NCBI RefSeq assembly: GCF_949628215.1
Contig: NC_134297.1
Coordinates: 3,410,001 to 3,474,000, forward strand
Length of the DNA: 64,000 nucleotides
From: Phalacrocorax aristotelis
Lineage: Eukaryota; Chordata; Aves; Suliformes; Phalacrocoracidae
Reading direction: 5' to 3'
Shown: piece after piece, positions 9,701-20,030 of the stretch
How positions within the stretch are numbered: the stretch's first letter is position 1
How the letters are laid out: each line of letters starts with the position of its first letter
Made by a program: the position numbers and the translations under genes
Notes under the pieces: generated by a model
Database searches by the model: none
Seen by the model: the letters and a program-made list of their open reading frames with translations, nothing else
Told to the model about the DNA's origin: nothing

Positions 9701-12472
9701 CTAATTGTCCTTCTCTCATTCACATTCACATTTTGTGAAGCCTATTTTTATTGCCAGGAAGGATGAGGAAAAGATAAACTGTTGAGAGTTGGTGTAATCT
9801 ACTGAAGCAGCTATCGTAGATAACAAGCTACTATTGCACTTCTGCTAGTTAATAGTTGCCTAGGTGCTTCCACATATAAAAGCAACAAGAACCTTCCTAC
9901 AGTGTTATTAGTGCTGGAGCACACGAGTGGGAGGGAGAGTATGTATTTGCAAGCAATATTTTATCTTGAAATCTTCTGCGTTTTGGAATTATCAATCAGA
10001 AGGCAGGAAAGCATCACAAGAAGTTTGGTCACTTGTTGCACAATACATTTGATTTACAGTCACAAAGACAAAATGCTGCTTGCAAGCCATGAATTTTTAA
10101 AGCAGTAGCTTTGGTGAATTGTTTTTCTGTGAATGCATAGTACAAACTATACCTTTGCTCATCAGTCACTCTGAACAATGTGGTGCCTGTAGTTACAGTA
10201 TCACAGCTGAACAGCAAATGCTCCTGGCTCGCAGCCACCAAATTACTAATTGTCACCTGAGAATTCTGACCCATCAAGGACTCCCTAAAGGAAAAGGGAT
10301 TGTTTGTGCTGAAGACCAGAGTGAGCTGGGAAGCTTCAGACTAGAAACATCCAGCCTGACACATCCAAAAGGCAGTGGCTCCTACCAGCTGGATCTCAGG
10401 CCTTCCAGAAAGTTTGGCTTGTTTGATAATTTCAGGCTTTTCCATAGCTAATCCATACATTTAGAACTGTGTGGAGAGTGTCAGGCATATGTAATGCTCA
10501 TTCCCGTTTCTTCTGATAGCTCTGGATATGGGAATGGAGCTTCTACCCTAGAGTATGAATAGAAATATCTGTGGGAGCCTCGTATGTGGATAAAAAGTCT
10601 GCCTGGGAGCAAGCACACTCTAAAAAGAATGTGAAAAGAGTGGCACTTTGTGATCTATACCCTCATAGTGCCACGTGCCTACTCTTTGCTTCTGTTTCTC
10701 TCTAGGTCTCTACCTCAGGGTCCTTGGGGCCCCTCTCCGTCAATCCGGTTCATAGCACCATGCCTGGGACTGGTAAGCCTTGAGAAACCTGCCCCACTCA
10801 CCATTCCTTCCCTCCTTCCTCTGCTTTTGCCCTCTGATTAATTAGTTTCTAGGTCACATTTGCAGGCCACTCTTATTAAGACCCTTGGGTTTGGCCAGGG
10901 AAAGTATCCCCACGTAACTAGTGTGCAAGGGATAAGAACAGCAGAGTCTTTCTCTTGGCTGGAACAAAGACATGGAAATCTTCCTGGGCATGATAACATT
11001 CCCAGGATAATCCTAGGCAAATTTTACTGGAGTGTTTATTTTTGGGAGCCAGGCACACCTAGAAGCCTATCAAGAGGAGTCCTTGGGGGTGGGTTACTGC
11101 ACTTCCTCAGCAGAACATTGTCAGATCTCCTTCGAGAAGCATGACTCTCACAAATAGAAACCAAGTGCTGCAGAGAGAGCAGGGAGACCCCTTCCTTCTC
11201 TGGGGCTGGAGCGCAGATTCTGCCTTGCTGCTGCAGGGCAGTGAGTCAGATGAGCAACAGGATGGGTACAAGACAGTTGGAAGTATTTGGGCTTGGGCTG
11301 TCCTTGACAGGAAAAGGAGATCCCAGCCTTATTCTGCTTTCTCTGCTACACAGTAACATCATCGTGTTCCCCAGGGAACTCCAGCAGGCCCTCGTCCCCT
11401 GGCAGTGCGCTCCATGCCAGCAGCCCCGGCACAGCCCAGAGCAACTCTAAAGCTGCAATGAACTCATCTGGTTTCAACTCTTCAGGGTAAGGCAGTGGGG
11501 GCCCACAGCTTGCTCCTTCACAAGGGCATCAGAGGGCTTGGGAGAAAAGCAGTGGGACTTCACAGGAGAATGTGCAAGCCCTTAGAGACTCCAGCAAGTG
11601 GAGCTATGTGGCAGCACGTTCTTACATGAAGTGTCACACCTAAACTGAAGCTTCCTGGGATTTGGCTATTTTTCTGCTTGAATACAAATAGTAGATCAAG
11701 GTTTGCCTGAAAAACTGTGCTGGTTAAAAAAAAAAACAAAACAGGAAAAAACCTCCCCACCCAAAAACCTGAATAGAAACACTGGCCATAGGAGTGCCCC
11801 AACTTAACTCCTTCTGTGGAGGAAGCAGAGGAAGGCTTATTTTGCTGTTTCTGCTTGGATAATCCTGTCCACAACCAGTTTCCTCTCCTGCAGTGCCACC
11901 CAGAGAGATCTGCTGCAGAGTAAATATTCCACAGTGGCAGATGAAACACGAACAAAGATTCTCCTCTGCCCTGCCTTTAGAAGCTACAAAAGCATTAAGC
12001 CACACATATGGGCTCAGAGCCCTTCTGGTTATTTCACTGAATGCACCTCCACCACAGTCTGTGCTGCTCAGGCCTCTCTGCACTTGTAGTTTCTGCTACA
12101 TCTCAAGAAGGATGCTGTGTCAGTAGGAAGGCAACAGAGAGCAGAGGGCGTTACCAGTAGCTTTTGGGCTTTCTGAGTAATGGATCATCCTGTGCCGTGA
12201 ATCAGACTTCTCTCACATGGGGGAAGTCCAACGGCCAGGTAGTATGTGAAATCACAAGCACAATGAAAGATTGCTTAGAAAGACAGGGGTTTTGCTTCCT
12301 GTAGAGGCAAACAATCGTTTGCTGGCTGCCAAGTCGAAGGAAGGTTACAAATGGAATAATGATGATTTTAATTCAAGGGGAAACTCCTAACAACATGGCA
12401 ATTGTAGGTTTTATTCCCTCTGTTGCAAACAGATCGTGGTACCGATGGAATCAACCTACCTACCTCCACTGA
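684..12472 (+). CDS. POU2F3: POU2F3 (POU class 2 homeobox 3, Oct-11/Skn-1a), 5'-partial, ten exons
   Basis: Octamer-binding transcription factor of the nucleus. In mammals it specifies tuft/chemosensory cells and acts in keratinocyte differentiation (family knowledge). Joining 684-788, 2369-2471, 5714-5796, 5947-6129, 6518-6659, 7555-7691, 8981-9142, 10706-10772, 11354-11486 and 12433-12472 gives one open frame of 384 codons plus TGA. All introns are GT-AG and exon phases agree. By residue of this partial product: glutamine-rich activation region about 36-97 ([18 protein letters not shown]), complete POU-specific domain about 132-206, basic RKRKKRTS, homeodomain about 229-288 with recognition helix VWFCNRRQ, Ser/Pro-rich C-terminus, and terminal SWYRWN..TYLH typical of POU2F3 rather than POU2F1/2. 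Human POU2F3 is about 436 residues, so about 44 N-terminal residues lie in exons upstream of the window. The domain exons are intact, with no frameshift. Confidence 0.96.
789..2368 (+). other. POU2F3: POU2F3 intron
   Basis: GT-AG intron of about 1.6 kb between the IKTED and QQLVLL exons. Unremarkable AT-rich sequence; no recognisable repeat or RNA gene. Confidence 0.85.
2369..2471 (+). CDS. POU2F3: POU2F3 coding exon (Q/L-rich activation segment)
   Basis: 103 bases, entering in phase 0 and leaving in phase 1, with acceptor CCTGTAG and donor GTAAGA. It encodes [17 protein letters not shown] and continues into a Q/L-rich stretch ending SQAGQQ. As I recall it, mammalian POU2F3 has seven extra residues immediately before this DM; here the acceptor sits directly before the GAT codon. 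Confidence 0.92.
2472..5713 (+). other. POU2F3: POU2F3 intron (largest in the window)
   Basis: GT-AG intron of about 3.2 kb. It carries an old interspersed repeat at about 4400-4640 (separate entry). I see nothing else with a recognisable identity; the short open frames in it lack homology I can name. Confidence 0.85.
4400..4640. repeat. Ancient amniote interspersed repeat (family not named)
   Basis: About 240 bases contain several phrases I associate with a dispersed repeat seen in turtles, crocodilians and birds: GATTTTAAAGACTCCAAATG, then CCATGTCCCTAGGCAAGCC, then CCAGTGATTAATTATC and TTCACTGTTAAAAATGTGC. It is a decayed copy. I cannot assign the RepeatMasker family with certainty. Confidence 0.6.
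5714..5796 (+). CDS. POU2F3: POU2F3 coding exon ([13 protein letters not shown] segment)
   Basis: 83 bases, phase 1 in and phase 0 out. The acceptor CTCCTCAG follows a strong pyrimidine tract and the donor is GTAACT. It encodes [17 protein letters not shown] and then PSLASQ, the second half of the glutamine-rich region. Confidence 0.93.
5947..6129 (+). CDS. POU2F3: POU2F3 coding exon (start of POU-specific domain)
   Basis: 183 bases, 61 codons, phase 0 at both ends, acceptor TTTTAACAG and donor GTGAGC. It encodes the linker ([12 protein letters not shown]...) and then [20 protein letters not shown] and IKLGFTQ, which are helix 1 and the start of helix 2 of the POU-specific domain. The exon boundary after GFTQ is a conserved POU-gene intron position. 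Confidence 0.97.
6130..6517 (+). other. POU2F3: POU2F3 intron inside the POU-specific domain
   Basis: GT-AG intron of 388 bases at the conserved position after GFTQ. No other feature seen. Confidence 0.9.
6518..6659 (+). CDS. POU2F3: POU2F3 coding exon (rest of POU-specific domain)
   Basis: 142 bases, phase 0 in and phase 1 out, acceptor CTGGCAG and donor GTAGGT. It encodes [20 protein letters not shown], then [18 protein letters not shown] and LLEKWLSDA. This contains the DNA-recognition helix 3 ([11 protein letters not shown]) and helix 4 of the POU-specific domain. Confidence 0.98.
6660..7554 (+). other. POU2F3: POU2F3 intron
   Basis: GT-AG, phase 1, 895 bases, between the POU-specific domain and the linker. 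No repeat or RNA recognised. Confidence 0.9.
7555..7691 (+). CDS. POU2F3: POU2F3 coding exon (linker and homeodomain N-terminus)
   Basis: 137 bases, phase 1 in and phase 0 out, acceptor TCAACAG and donor GTGAGG. It encodes the variable linker ([20 protein letters not shown]), then [20 protein letters not shown] and KRFQD. That is the basic arm, which also serves as nuclear localisation signal, and homeodomain helix 1. Confidence 0.97.
7692..8980 (+). other. POU2F3: POU2F3 intron inside the homeodomain
   Basis: GT-AG, phase 0, about 1.3 kb. It contains a probable reverse-oriented MIR SINE and, just after it, another old-repeat-like stretch (8725-8810, with CCACTGATTTCATGAGACTC). Confidence 0.88.
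8519..8640 (-). repeat. MIR SINE fragment, reverse orientation
   Basis: The + strand resembles the reverse complement of the MIR core: CTTTATAAATGAGGGATGGA, then a purine-rich stretch where MIR has gaggcacagagagg, and a tail resembling the tRNA-like half. It is heavily diverged. Confidence 0.45.
8981..9142 (+). CDS. POU2F3: POU2F3 coding exon (homeodomain helices 2-3)
   Basis: 162 bases, 54 codons, phase 0 at both ends, acceptor TCTCAGCAG and donor GTGAGA. It encodes [20 protein letters not shown], then [20 protein letters not shown]. The Trp, Cys and Asn of VWFCNRR are the usual POU recognition-helix residues. The acceptor is CAGCAG, so a one-codon alternative (an extra Gln) is possible. 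Confidence 0.97.
9143..10705 (+). other. POU2F3: POU2F3 intron
   Basis: GT-AG, phase 0, about 1.6 kb. The homeodomain exon frame reads on past the donor for about 90 codons (to about 9421), but that read-through has no similarity to POU proteins. No repeat recognised. Confidence 0.88.
10706..10772 (+). CDS. POU2F3: POU2F3 coding exon (C-terminal region)
   Basis: 67 bases, phase 0 in and phase 1 out, acceptor TCTCTAG and donor GTAAGC. It encodes [20 protein letters not shown], then GT, matching the C-terminal low-complexity region of POU2F3. Confidence 0.93.
10773..11353 (+). other. POU2F3: POU2F3 intron
   Basis: GT-AG, phase 1, 581 bases. Nothing else recognised. Confidence 0.88.
11354..11486 (+). 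CDS. POU2F3: POU2F3 coding exon (Ser/Pro-rich)
   Basis: 133 bases, phase 1 in and phase 2 out, acceptor CTACACAG and donor GTAAGG. It encodes [20 protein letters not shown], then [20 protein letters not shown]. This Ser/Pro-rich C-terminal region closely follows the mammalian protein. Confidence 0.94.
11487..12432 (+). other. POU2F3: POU2F3 last intron
   Basis: GT-AG, phase 2, 946 bases. Nothing else recognised. Confidence 0.88.
12433..12472 (+). CDS. POU2F3: POU2F3 terminal coding exon (SWYRWN tail)
   Basis: The acceptor is GCAAACAG. The first base completes the Gly codon from the previous exon, then [12 protein letters not shown] is followed by TGA at 12470-12472. This short tail is diagnostic of POU2F3, which confirms both the gene identity and the reading frame through all upstream splice junctions. 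Confidence 0.95.
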
Positions 12473-13832
12473 GATGACTCCTCCATCATGTGTAAAAGGA
12501 GCTCTGACTTCTAGCTATGGACCAGCTTCTCTAGGAACAATGCTTGGGGCAACATCTGGTGTTCCAGTGCCTTCAAAATGCTGCCAAATGAAGGTCTTGT
12601 TTAAGGAAACCCATAGCAGCAGAAATCTCCAGGGACTCAAACTGCAGCTGACCTTCCCCAAGGATTCTCAATGCCAACAGTGACATTATAATACTCTTCC
12701 AGTCATTCACTTCAAGAATGAGCCCTTGCTTATCACTCTTAGCATGAAACACTGTCCTCTGCTTGCAAATCTCTGCATTCACGCTGGATTGCCTGGCAAC
12801 CTTTAATCTGGAAGGATTTCTTTGTCAGGACCCTCTTTTCCCCTCACTCATTTCAGAGCTTCCCATAAGAAGGGTCTGTCATGTTGTTACTATCACGCAC
12901 ACACACCGTAAACCCCCAAACTGAGCCGAGGTTACCCAGTTCATTTCACCAGAGACCTGTGTCTAGATGTGAGCTTTGGTTTCCAATAGACTTCCAAGGT
13001 CAAAGGCACTGTGCTTTATCCACTACCAAACTTGCTTTGCTTTGAGCCATTCTGCTCTGTTTCTAACGGTGCTTTTTTCCCTTTTTTCTGTCTTATTTTA
13101 TTAAGTATTTTAGAGCCATCTTATTTTTTCCTTTTAAAAAAATTATCTTTTGCAAAATTTGTGTCCAGGTCTTGTTATTGTTCACAGCTGGCCTCACTGC
13201 CCCACTGGAGGACATCACTGTTCGAAAACCTTGGGTGAACTTCTGACTCCATTGAACACAAAAGCAGTTTGTGTTGATTTGATGGGACAAGGATTAGTCT
13301 TGACCTTCCCTCCTTCCTTTTATTAATCTTTTGGTTTTTATCTGATACCAAATCAAAACAACCTCTCTGGAGTAGAGGTGTGCATGTGTTCTGGTCTTTC
13401 CTGAATTGTAAGTAATGTAGCTTGCCTGTTCTCTGCAGCATGCTCTTCTGTTCCTGGGAGGACAAGTTGTTTTGCTCAGGTGTGAATCTTGAGGTTGGTG
13501 TGTGCAAGTGTTTCTTAATTTCATGAGATGCCAAAGTGTAGGGAACTTCAACTTTCACAGCATATCACCAGGGAAATTGTTGTTACTTCGCAACTCTCCA
13601 CTTGAAAAGAGGTAGATATTTAATTTTGTTAAAGTAGACTTAAGTAATACAAAGTCCTGGTCAGGTTGTTTATGGGTATAAGTAATTAATTCAGCGGAAC
13701 TAGAGTAAATGAGTATCTGGTTCACAGATTGTAAATAGACAGTTTGAGTAGCCATCTTTTTTCCTGATAGCTTTTTTTTTAATAGGTAAATGTGAGATTT
13801 TTTTTTTAGTAAAAATTATCCTTTGTCACTTT

Positions 13833-13850
13833 GGGGGGGGGGGGGGGGGG
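13833..13850 (+). repeat. Poly-G tract, 18 consecutive G
   Basis: Uninterrupted G18 about 1.4 kb after the POU2F3 stop codon. Homopolymer G of this length is rare, is prone to sequencing or assembly length error, and could form intra- or inter-molecular G-quadruplexes if it lies in the 3' UTR. Confidence 0.95.
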
Positions 13851-15806
13851 ATTGATCTGTTGTTTCTTATCCTACTCATCCAGTCCTGTGTGATGAATTA
13901 TTGCTATAAGGAGTCTGTGGACCTTAAGAGTTTATCGGCTACCTTCACACAAAGTATTGAGCCCTACATGCACATTGTATATAGAACTGCATTTGTTGCT
14001 TTGAGTGAGGTTTTGTTACAGAAGCAGACACTGATAATAATGAGAGGGAACTGGAAAAGATAAGGTAACGTTTCTTGAAAAATGGAAATTAAAAAAAAAT
14101 CTTTTCTAAAATATTAAAATGAGATTTTTCAAAATGTTCTAACACAAAAAAGGGAGAAACTGTATCTCTGTTTCCTGGATTCCCCACCACCACTCATTTA
14201 CCTCTAACCGAAACACTTTCATAACTTCTGTTTTTCACTGGAAACATTAAAATTAAATGAAACTTTTTCAACAAAATCTGTTGTGACTTTAAAAAACATT
14301 TTATGATGGGAAAGCAAGAAATGTAGACGGGAAGTATTAATCTAACTCTCCTGATTGCTGTAGCCCTTCTTCTACCGTTAAGTAAATTTTCTTACATGCT
14401 TGTAGGGTAGATTTCAAGCCTTGCTCTCCATTGCTTTCCAACTGTATTTGGAGGCGTGAAACAAACTATTTGAAATGAATCATTCTAGAGCTGAGCTGTG
14501 ACAGGTTTGGTGCAGCTGTGCGGGTGGGTCTCTTGGCAGATTCCTTAAGGTTCCCATTACTGTCTGAAACAGGGACAAGAACTGCTTTCTAGAGCTGGAG
14601 TGACAGGAATTAAACATGACAGCTCTTTCTATAGTGTGCCTTAATCACAGAATTCTTGAGGAAAAAACAAATTCTCCTCCAGCCAAGAGAATGACACCAC
14701 AGCAGTGTTTTAAAACAACTGTGCTATGACAACTGCATTTAAACCCAGGTAGTTGTTTGCTGGGTCAGCTGCAGGGACAGATCCTGCCAACATGCCCTCC
14801 CTGTGTGAACTTACCCCTGCCATTTGCCTCCATGGGATTGCTTATAACGGTGGGCTCTCAAAATGCTCTAAGGCAAGCTCTGCAGACACAGAGCAATACC
14901 TGCTAAGCTCTCCGCCAGCGCTGGCTCTGTCCTGCTGGAAAATCCTGCGCGATTGCTGCTGAGCACTAGTAGTAGATACTCACGTATACACAGCCAGAGA
15001 CTGGTAACAGTTTTTATTCACATGCAAGATCTTGGTTACTTGATAGAGAATTGGGGTTGATACTCTAAGTATTTTTCCTGATGCATTTCCATTAATTTCA
15101 CATAAGCAGCTGAGTTAAACTGGCTGGGAGGCTGGTGGGGTGAGGCTAAGGGATCTGTCCTAAAATGGTGGAGGGTAGGAGAAACAGAAATGAACAAATC
15201 AGCAGAAATTTGTTTTGCTTTTTAACTAAAGCATGCCAGTGTTTTGCTGGTTTTGTTGGAAAGAAACCTTTCCAGATCTGTGTTTCTCTCTTACCTGGTC
15301 TAAAAGATTAGAAAAAGTATACTTTTACATGAAAACTTCAATCCTGACATAGTTTAAAAAAAAAAAATCTACTTAGAAAACAAATCATTGACCCGTACTC
15401 ATATGCAGATACAGTGTGTGGGAGGAGAATTTTCCTCTCCTGACTCTGGCTGGGATGGCATAAACCCCACCGCGTACTAAGATGAGCCAATGTGCATTGA
15501 TGACTCAATCATACCTGCCACGGCTGAACCCTGCCAGGTGCATCGCTATGGGCTTGTGCCCTTGGAGAAGAGATGCTGCAAGTCCTAAGGGAGAGGTGTA
15601 GGTGAGAAGTGGCAAATTCATAAGCCCCCCTCAAGGAGCTGCCTTTCCTCTCAGGTCTTTCATTGAAACACCTCACTCAAGCTCCTGTGAGGGCTGGCCA
15701 ACACTCTGAGAGAAGGATGGAGGAAGAAACAATCTATCTTTTTTTCATGCTAGCCTGAGAAGTTATTTGTGTGTGACTGTTCACTGAGTGTGCTGCAACC
15801 CTAATG

Positions 15807-15812
15807 AATAAA
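15807..15812 (+). other. POU2F3: Candidate polyadenylation signal AATAAA (POU2F3)
   Basis: First canonical AATAAA downstream of the POU2F3 stop. The distance (about 3.3 kb) is long and the downstream GU-rich element is weak, so this is only a candidate. Confidence 0.3.
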
Positions 15813-16227
15813 GTCAGCAGGATTTGGATTTTGACTAAACAGCAGCCCTGGCCAGGGATGAAGAAGATGGGTGGCTGGCTGTCACTCTGTAACTATAAAG
15901 ACCCCTTAGGAAGCTTCCAGCTTTTTAAGCAATAATTTTACAATCCTTATTCAAAGCCAGTTCCATATGAAAAGGATGTTCAAGTGGCATGAAGGGATCT
16001 TACTCCAGCACCTCCCTCCTAAGATACAGACCTTCTTGAAATTAATAATCTACATAATGGAAACAAGCGCATCACAGGATGGCATGCTGCTAAGACAATG
16101 ACACTCTCTTTTACTTTTTTCCTTTTTCTTTATAAATTTTGGCTATTATGAATATTTAAAGATTAGCAGATAGGAAGAACAAATGTAAACCACCCATCTA
16201 TACTTTTGGGACACCCTATCTTATTTT

Positions 16228-16300
16228 ACTTCCTGCATGACCTTGGACAAATGACTTAATCCCCATTAGGTGATGGTGATGATAATCCTTCCCTTCTCTC
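16228..16300 (+). repeat. MIR SINE core fragment
   Basis: CATGACCTTGGACAAATGAC followed by TTAATCC and a GATGATAATCC stretch matches the MIR core (tgaccttgggcaagtcactt...) with substitutions. Short and old. Confidence 0.5.
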
Positions 16301-16670
16301 AGAACTCAGCTTGTGCTAAATAGCATAGTTCATGAATGATGAACATTACAGCTGATTCTGCTGCCAGCCATCAAAGACATTTATTACACCAGCGCTTGGC
16401 AAAGCTGTAGTTTCCAGCTCGTTTCTACTGTAAAAAATATCAAGTTATTTCATAGATTACAAGCAATTATTTAAAAATCTTAGAAGTGACTATTCTGATT
16501 GCCTTCATCACCCTAGCCTGCAAATTTTACTTAGTAATCCCTACATTAATCCTATGCTTGGTAGCTGAGCTGTAATTTAGCTACAGATTTCAGAGTCAAC
16601 TGACGGTCTACTTAAACACTTGGTAAAGGCTCCCAGAGGTTTGTAAGACTCTTTGTCAAAAAAGACCAAA

Positions 16671-16676
16671 AATAAA
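16671..16676 (+). other. POU2F3: Candidate polyadenylation signal AATAAA (POU2F3, distal)
   Basis: AATAAA preceded by A-rich sequence, about 4.2 kb after the POU2F3 stop. Downstream sequence has TGT-rich pieces (GTACATGTGTAC). Alternative to the signal at 15807. Confidence 0.3.
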
Positions 16677-16700
16677 GTTTTGAAAGGCAGCTTACTATTT

Positions 16701-19090
16701 ACAATAACACGTTTACAAGTTATTGTACATGTGTACACTTATAGAGAAGATACATCAAGATCAAAATCTGGCTCTTAACTGACAAGGACCATTCCATTTA
16801 ATTTTCAGAAATTCCTCTAATTTGCTCCCACAAAGGCAGCACTGCATAACTTTTGGAATATTACTTCTGAAAGCTGGGTGGGAAATTACAAATGTATTAA
16901 ATGCTGAATAACGGTGTCTGCACATTAGTATTGCAGCTGAGATCAAAGCCAAGCTGTGCCAGGTGTTGTGCAGACACATTATGAGAGTTGTTGTCCACTG
17001 AAAAGTTTATAAACACAGTAACAAGTCTCTCAGATTTATTGATAAACTTGTCCCGAATAGGAAAACAAACACTAGCAGATTGTTTGTTTCACAAAAAGCT
17101 ACAGTTTGAAGGGAAAGGTCTTCATTCCCCTGTCTTCCAGAAATACTTCCAGACTCACAGGAGCATCTAAGGGATTAAAAATATACAGGGCAGGAAATTC
17201 CAGCTTTCCAAGACTAAGAGTCACATCCCACAGCCACACATAAATAACGCAGGGAACAATTGCTCACAGGCAGATGTGCCTCACAGTGGCTATAAGAATG
17301 CACATAACCTCCTGAACAACCGGGTCTGCTACCAAAGCAGCCCTTGTGCCTGAACTGTTTCGACGGTCTCTGTCCCGACTCTTCTCTTGAGAAGAGCTCC
17401 ACTGCTACTCCACCTTCAGTGGACGTGATGTGAACCATCAGTGACGTGAACCTCAGGTGTGAGTGAAGAGCCAGCTGTCAGCTGAGTCCCTGTCTAAAAC
17501 ACCTCTGTGGGTCCCATCCCTATTGTCTGTGAGTATAAGGGATGCAACCCCATTCATCTTCTATTTTCATCTGTAGTCTGGTCATACACAAGCTCTCTGG
17601 AGAAATGACCCAGATCCCACTCAGCTCCAAAATCAAATCAAGGATGTGGTATGCCTTTGGAAGTTCTGGTCTGTCTGTAGGTAGACCTCTCTCTCGAGTT
17701 CCTGCTTTTAGCCAGAGGTAACTGACCTGGCATCCTCAGAATATAAAAATGGACAAATACTCCTGACTGTTCTGTCGATAGATGCTTGAGTGCATACAGG
17801 AGATGCACTCCTATTAATGACTGACATCAGGGGTGACTTTTCCACTTAACTGCGGTAGCAACTGCAGAGTTCTAAGCAAGTGAGCAGCCCAGGTAAGAGG
17901 TGGGATACCTCATACAACCATGATGTTCAACGGTGCCCAAGTTCAAGCAGGACTGGGAAGGGCTGGCAAATTAACGATTTCTTGTGGTATTTAATTTCTT
18001 TTACTGTTCATTCCCCTGTCTTTTCTCCTCTTTTTTCCACCTGTGAGGACAGTGAGTGCAAGCTGGGACAGCAGGGCTCTGTTGCTTGCCCTTCCCAGTT
18101 CTCCCTGTGGCCTGACGGGAGACTTTGAGCATTTCTAAGTGTCCAAATGAGCCCGTCAAGTGCCCTCATCATTCCTGATGCCTTGGGACTTACAGTCCTG
18201 GTAGAATTAGCATAGATCCTAACAGTCCAATACAATGCCTTCAGCAGCTGAGCATAAGTTGAGGCTCACCTTTAGAGATGCCAGCAGGGATGAGTGCCTG
18301 AGCTGCAGTGGGACCCCCTTTCTCTGTGCCAGCGGGTCCCTGCCAGCACAGCCTGTGAGCTTGCTTCAGAACTGGGGCCAAAATGCTGGCAAAGTAGAGA
18401 AAAATCAGGAAGATTTAGCTCAAGTAGAAGAGCAACCTATAATCTACAATCCAACTAGAAGTGCATTTTAATGTGTTACCAGAGCTTTTAGAACACAGCA
18501 AAACATCCTATGGAGCACAGCACACACACCAGACCTCAGCAGCCATAGAAGAGGCCTCTCATGCTCTGGGTGATTGGTTTCACCCCCAGCATAGGGCTCT
18601 TTGGCTGTAAGGGAGGTTTGGCAATCACAATCCTTTTAGGCAGTTTTTAAAGCAAATTGAATAAACAGAAATTCCCTGGTACCGACACTGAGTTCACTGT
18701 CAGGACTTGGAGGAAGCACAGCTCTTACGTGGTTACTCACTCCTGCCTCTGCCCGGCCCGAGCGCTTGGCCCCAGCTCAGCTCCTCGCTCGCTCATCCTG
18801 TTCTGTGCGTTCTGCGCCACTCCTCCCTGCACAGCCAGCACCACTCCCCAGCTCCGGACCAAGCCGTCCCAGCCCCTGTCGCAGCCTTCCCTCCTTGCAG
18901 TCAGCACAGGACAGCACAAAGCTGGTCACTGCAAACCCACCCACCCGGCCTCCGCTTTCAAAACCAGGTATAAAATTTGAAGGAGGACCCCAGGACACTT
19001 CTTTTAAAAAACACCAACAAAAGGAAAAAAGCACCTCCCTTCTTGCCTGATCCAGCTTTATTCTCCACTTTATTCTCCTTCCTTGGAGAG
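16701..19090. other. Intergenic region between POU2F3 and the TLCD5-like gene
   Basis: No coding exon, RNA gene or strong repeat recognised. GC content rises from about 18.7 kb into the CpG island that follows. Open frames here are in GC-rich or random sequence and have no recognisable homology. Confidence 0.6.
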
Positions 19091-19099
19091 AAACATTCA

Positions 19100-19790
19100 G
19101 CCACATTAAAGCCTGGGGACCCTGTGGGACTCTTCCAGCCGGGAGGGCTGAGGGTGGATGGAGGTTCCAGCCTGGCTGACACGCTCCAGACGCCTGTCCT
19201 TACTTCTCCTACCCTGTTTCTCCTTCCCCGCACGGTCCCCCAGCAGCAGGGCCCTCTCCCTGCCCCGGTACGCAGCTGTGCTGCTCGGATCCCATCTCGC
19301 CGCCGGGGTGGGGTAAGCGGGGATGGGGAGCGGAGGGGCAAGGGGAACATCCTCCGGGGACGGATGGGGGAGCTGGGGCGGGGGACGGACCCTCCCCGGC
19401 GGGAGCTGCCCCGGTCGGGGGAGGGAGGAAAAGGGAGAGGAGGGGAGGGAAGGGGAGGGGAAGATAAAAGCCTCTCGGTGCGCGCCGGTGCCGCCTCCCT
19501 TCCCGGACAGAGCTGGAACCTGCAGCCGGGCGGCAGAGCCGGAGAGGCGCAGGCGGCGGCGAGCGCGGGGTAAGGAGCGGGCAGGGGGCTGCCGAGCAGC
19601 CCCGGGGCAAGCGCCGCTCCGGGGCGCCCGTTCCTGCCCGCCGGGCCGGGCTGGGGAAGCGGGTCTGGCCCCCGCGTGTCCCGGCCCCCGCCGCTCCGTC
19701 CGCCGGCCCCCGAGGGGGAGCGGGGTGGGCTGAGCCGCTTGGGCCCGGGGGTGCTGGGATCGTGGTTTTCCCCAAAGGTTAGCCCCTTGG
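19100..19790 (+). promoter_or_regulatory. CpG-island promoter of the TLCD5-like gene
   Basis: Dense CpG, GC-rich block starting about 1 kb upstream of the first coding exon. It contains an Sp1-type GGGGCGGGGG at 19375-19384, a four-run G tract at 19442-19460 and a TATA-like GATAAAAG at 19463-19470. Transcription start about 25-30 bases after that box would give a non-coding exon 1 of roughly 77 bases ending at a CGGG|GTAAGG donor (19570-19571). Another usable donor is GTAAGC at 19313. The promoter role is inferred from position. Confidence 0.65.
19490..19569 (+). other. Possible non-coding exon 1 of the TLCD5-like gene
   Basis: Predicted from the TATA-like box at 19463 and the GTAAGG donor at 19570-19571. 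It would join to an acceptor before the ATG, most plausibly CTTGCTGACAG ending at 20086. Purely a prediction from signals. Confidence 0.35.
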
Positions 19791-19864
19791 TTAACGAGGA
19801 GGGTCTTGCAGGGAAGGGGTGCTAAAGAGGGCTTCAGGAGAGCACCGTGCTCACGGGAAGGGTA

Positions 19865-20030
19865 CAAGGCATGTTCTGGTGGGGCGGTTTTGGTTGGTTG
19901 GTTTGGTTTGTTTGTGCTGGTGTTTTGGGTTTGGCTGTTTGGGTTTTTTTGTTTGGGTTTCTTTTTTTATTTTATTTTATTTCTATTTATTTTTATTCTT
20001 TTCATTATTTTTTCCCCTGTGGTTGCTGCA
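19865..20030 (+). repeat. G/T-rich low-complexity tract
   Basis: Interrupted TTGG/TTTGGG/TTTG repeats passing into T-rich sequence, just after the CpG island. Several GGG runs separated by T tracts. It reads as open frames only because it contains no stops; those frames are not genes. Confidence 0.85.

Larger units (their letters stand above)
12473..16700 (+). other. POU2F3: POU2F3 3' UTR and downstream DNA
   Basis: Non-coding. It starts right after the TGA. The first canonical AATAAA on the + strand is at 15807-15812 and a second is at 16671-16676, so the 3' UTR could be about 3.3 or 4.2 kb unless a variant signal is used earlier (ATTAAA occurs at about 14088 and 14247). An 18-base G run lies at 13833-13850 and a weak MIR-like stretch at 16228-16300. 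Confidence 0.5.
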
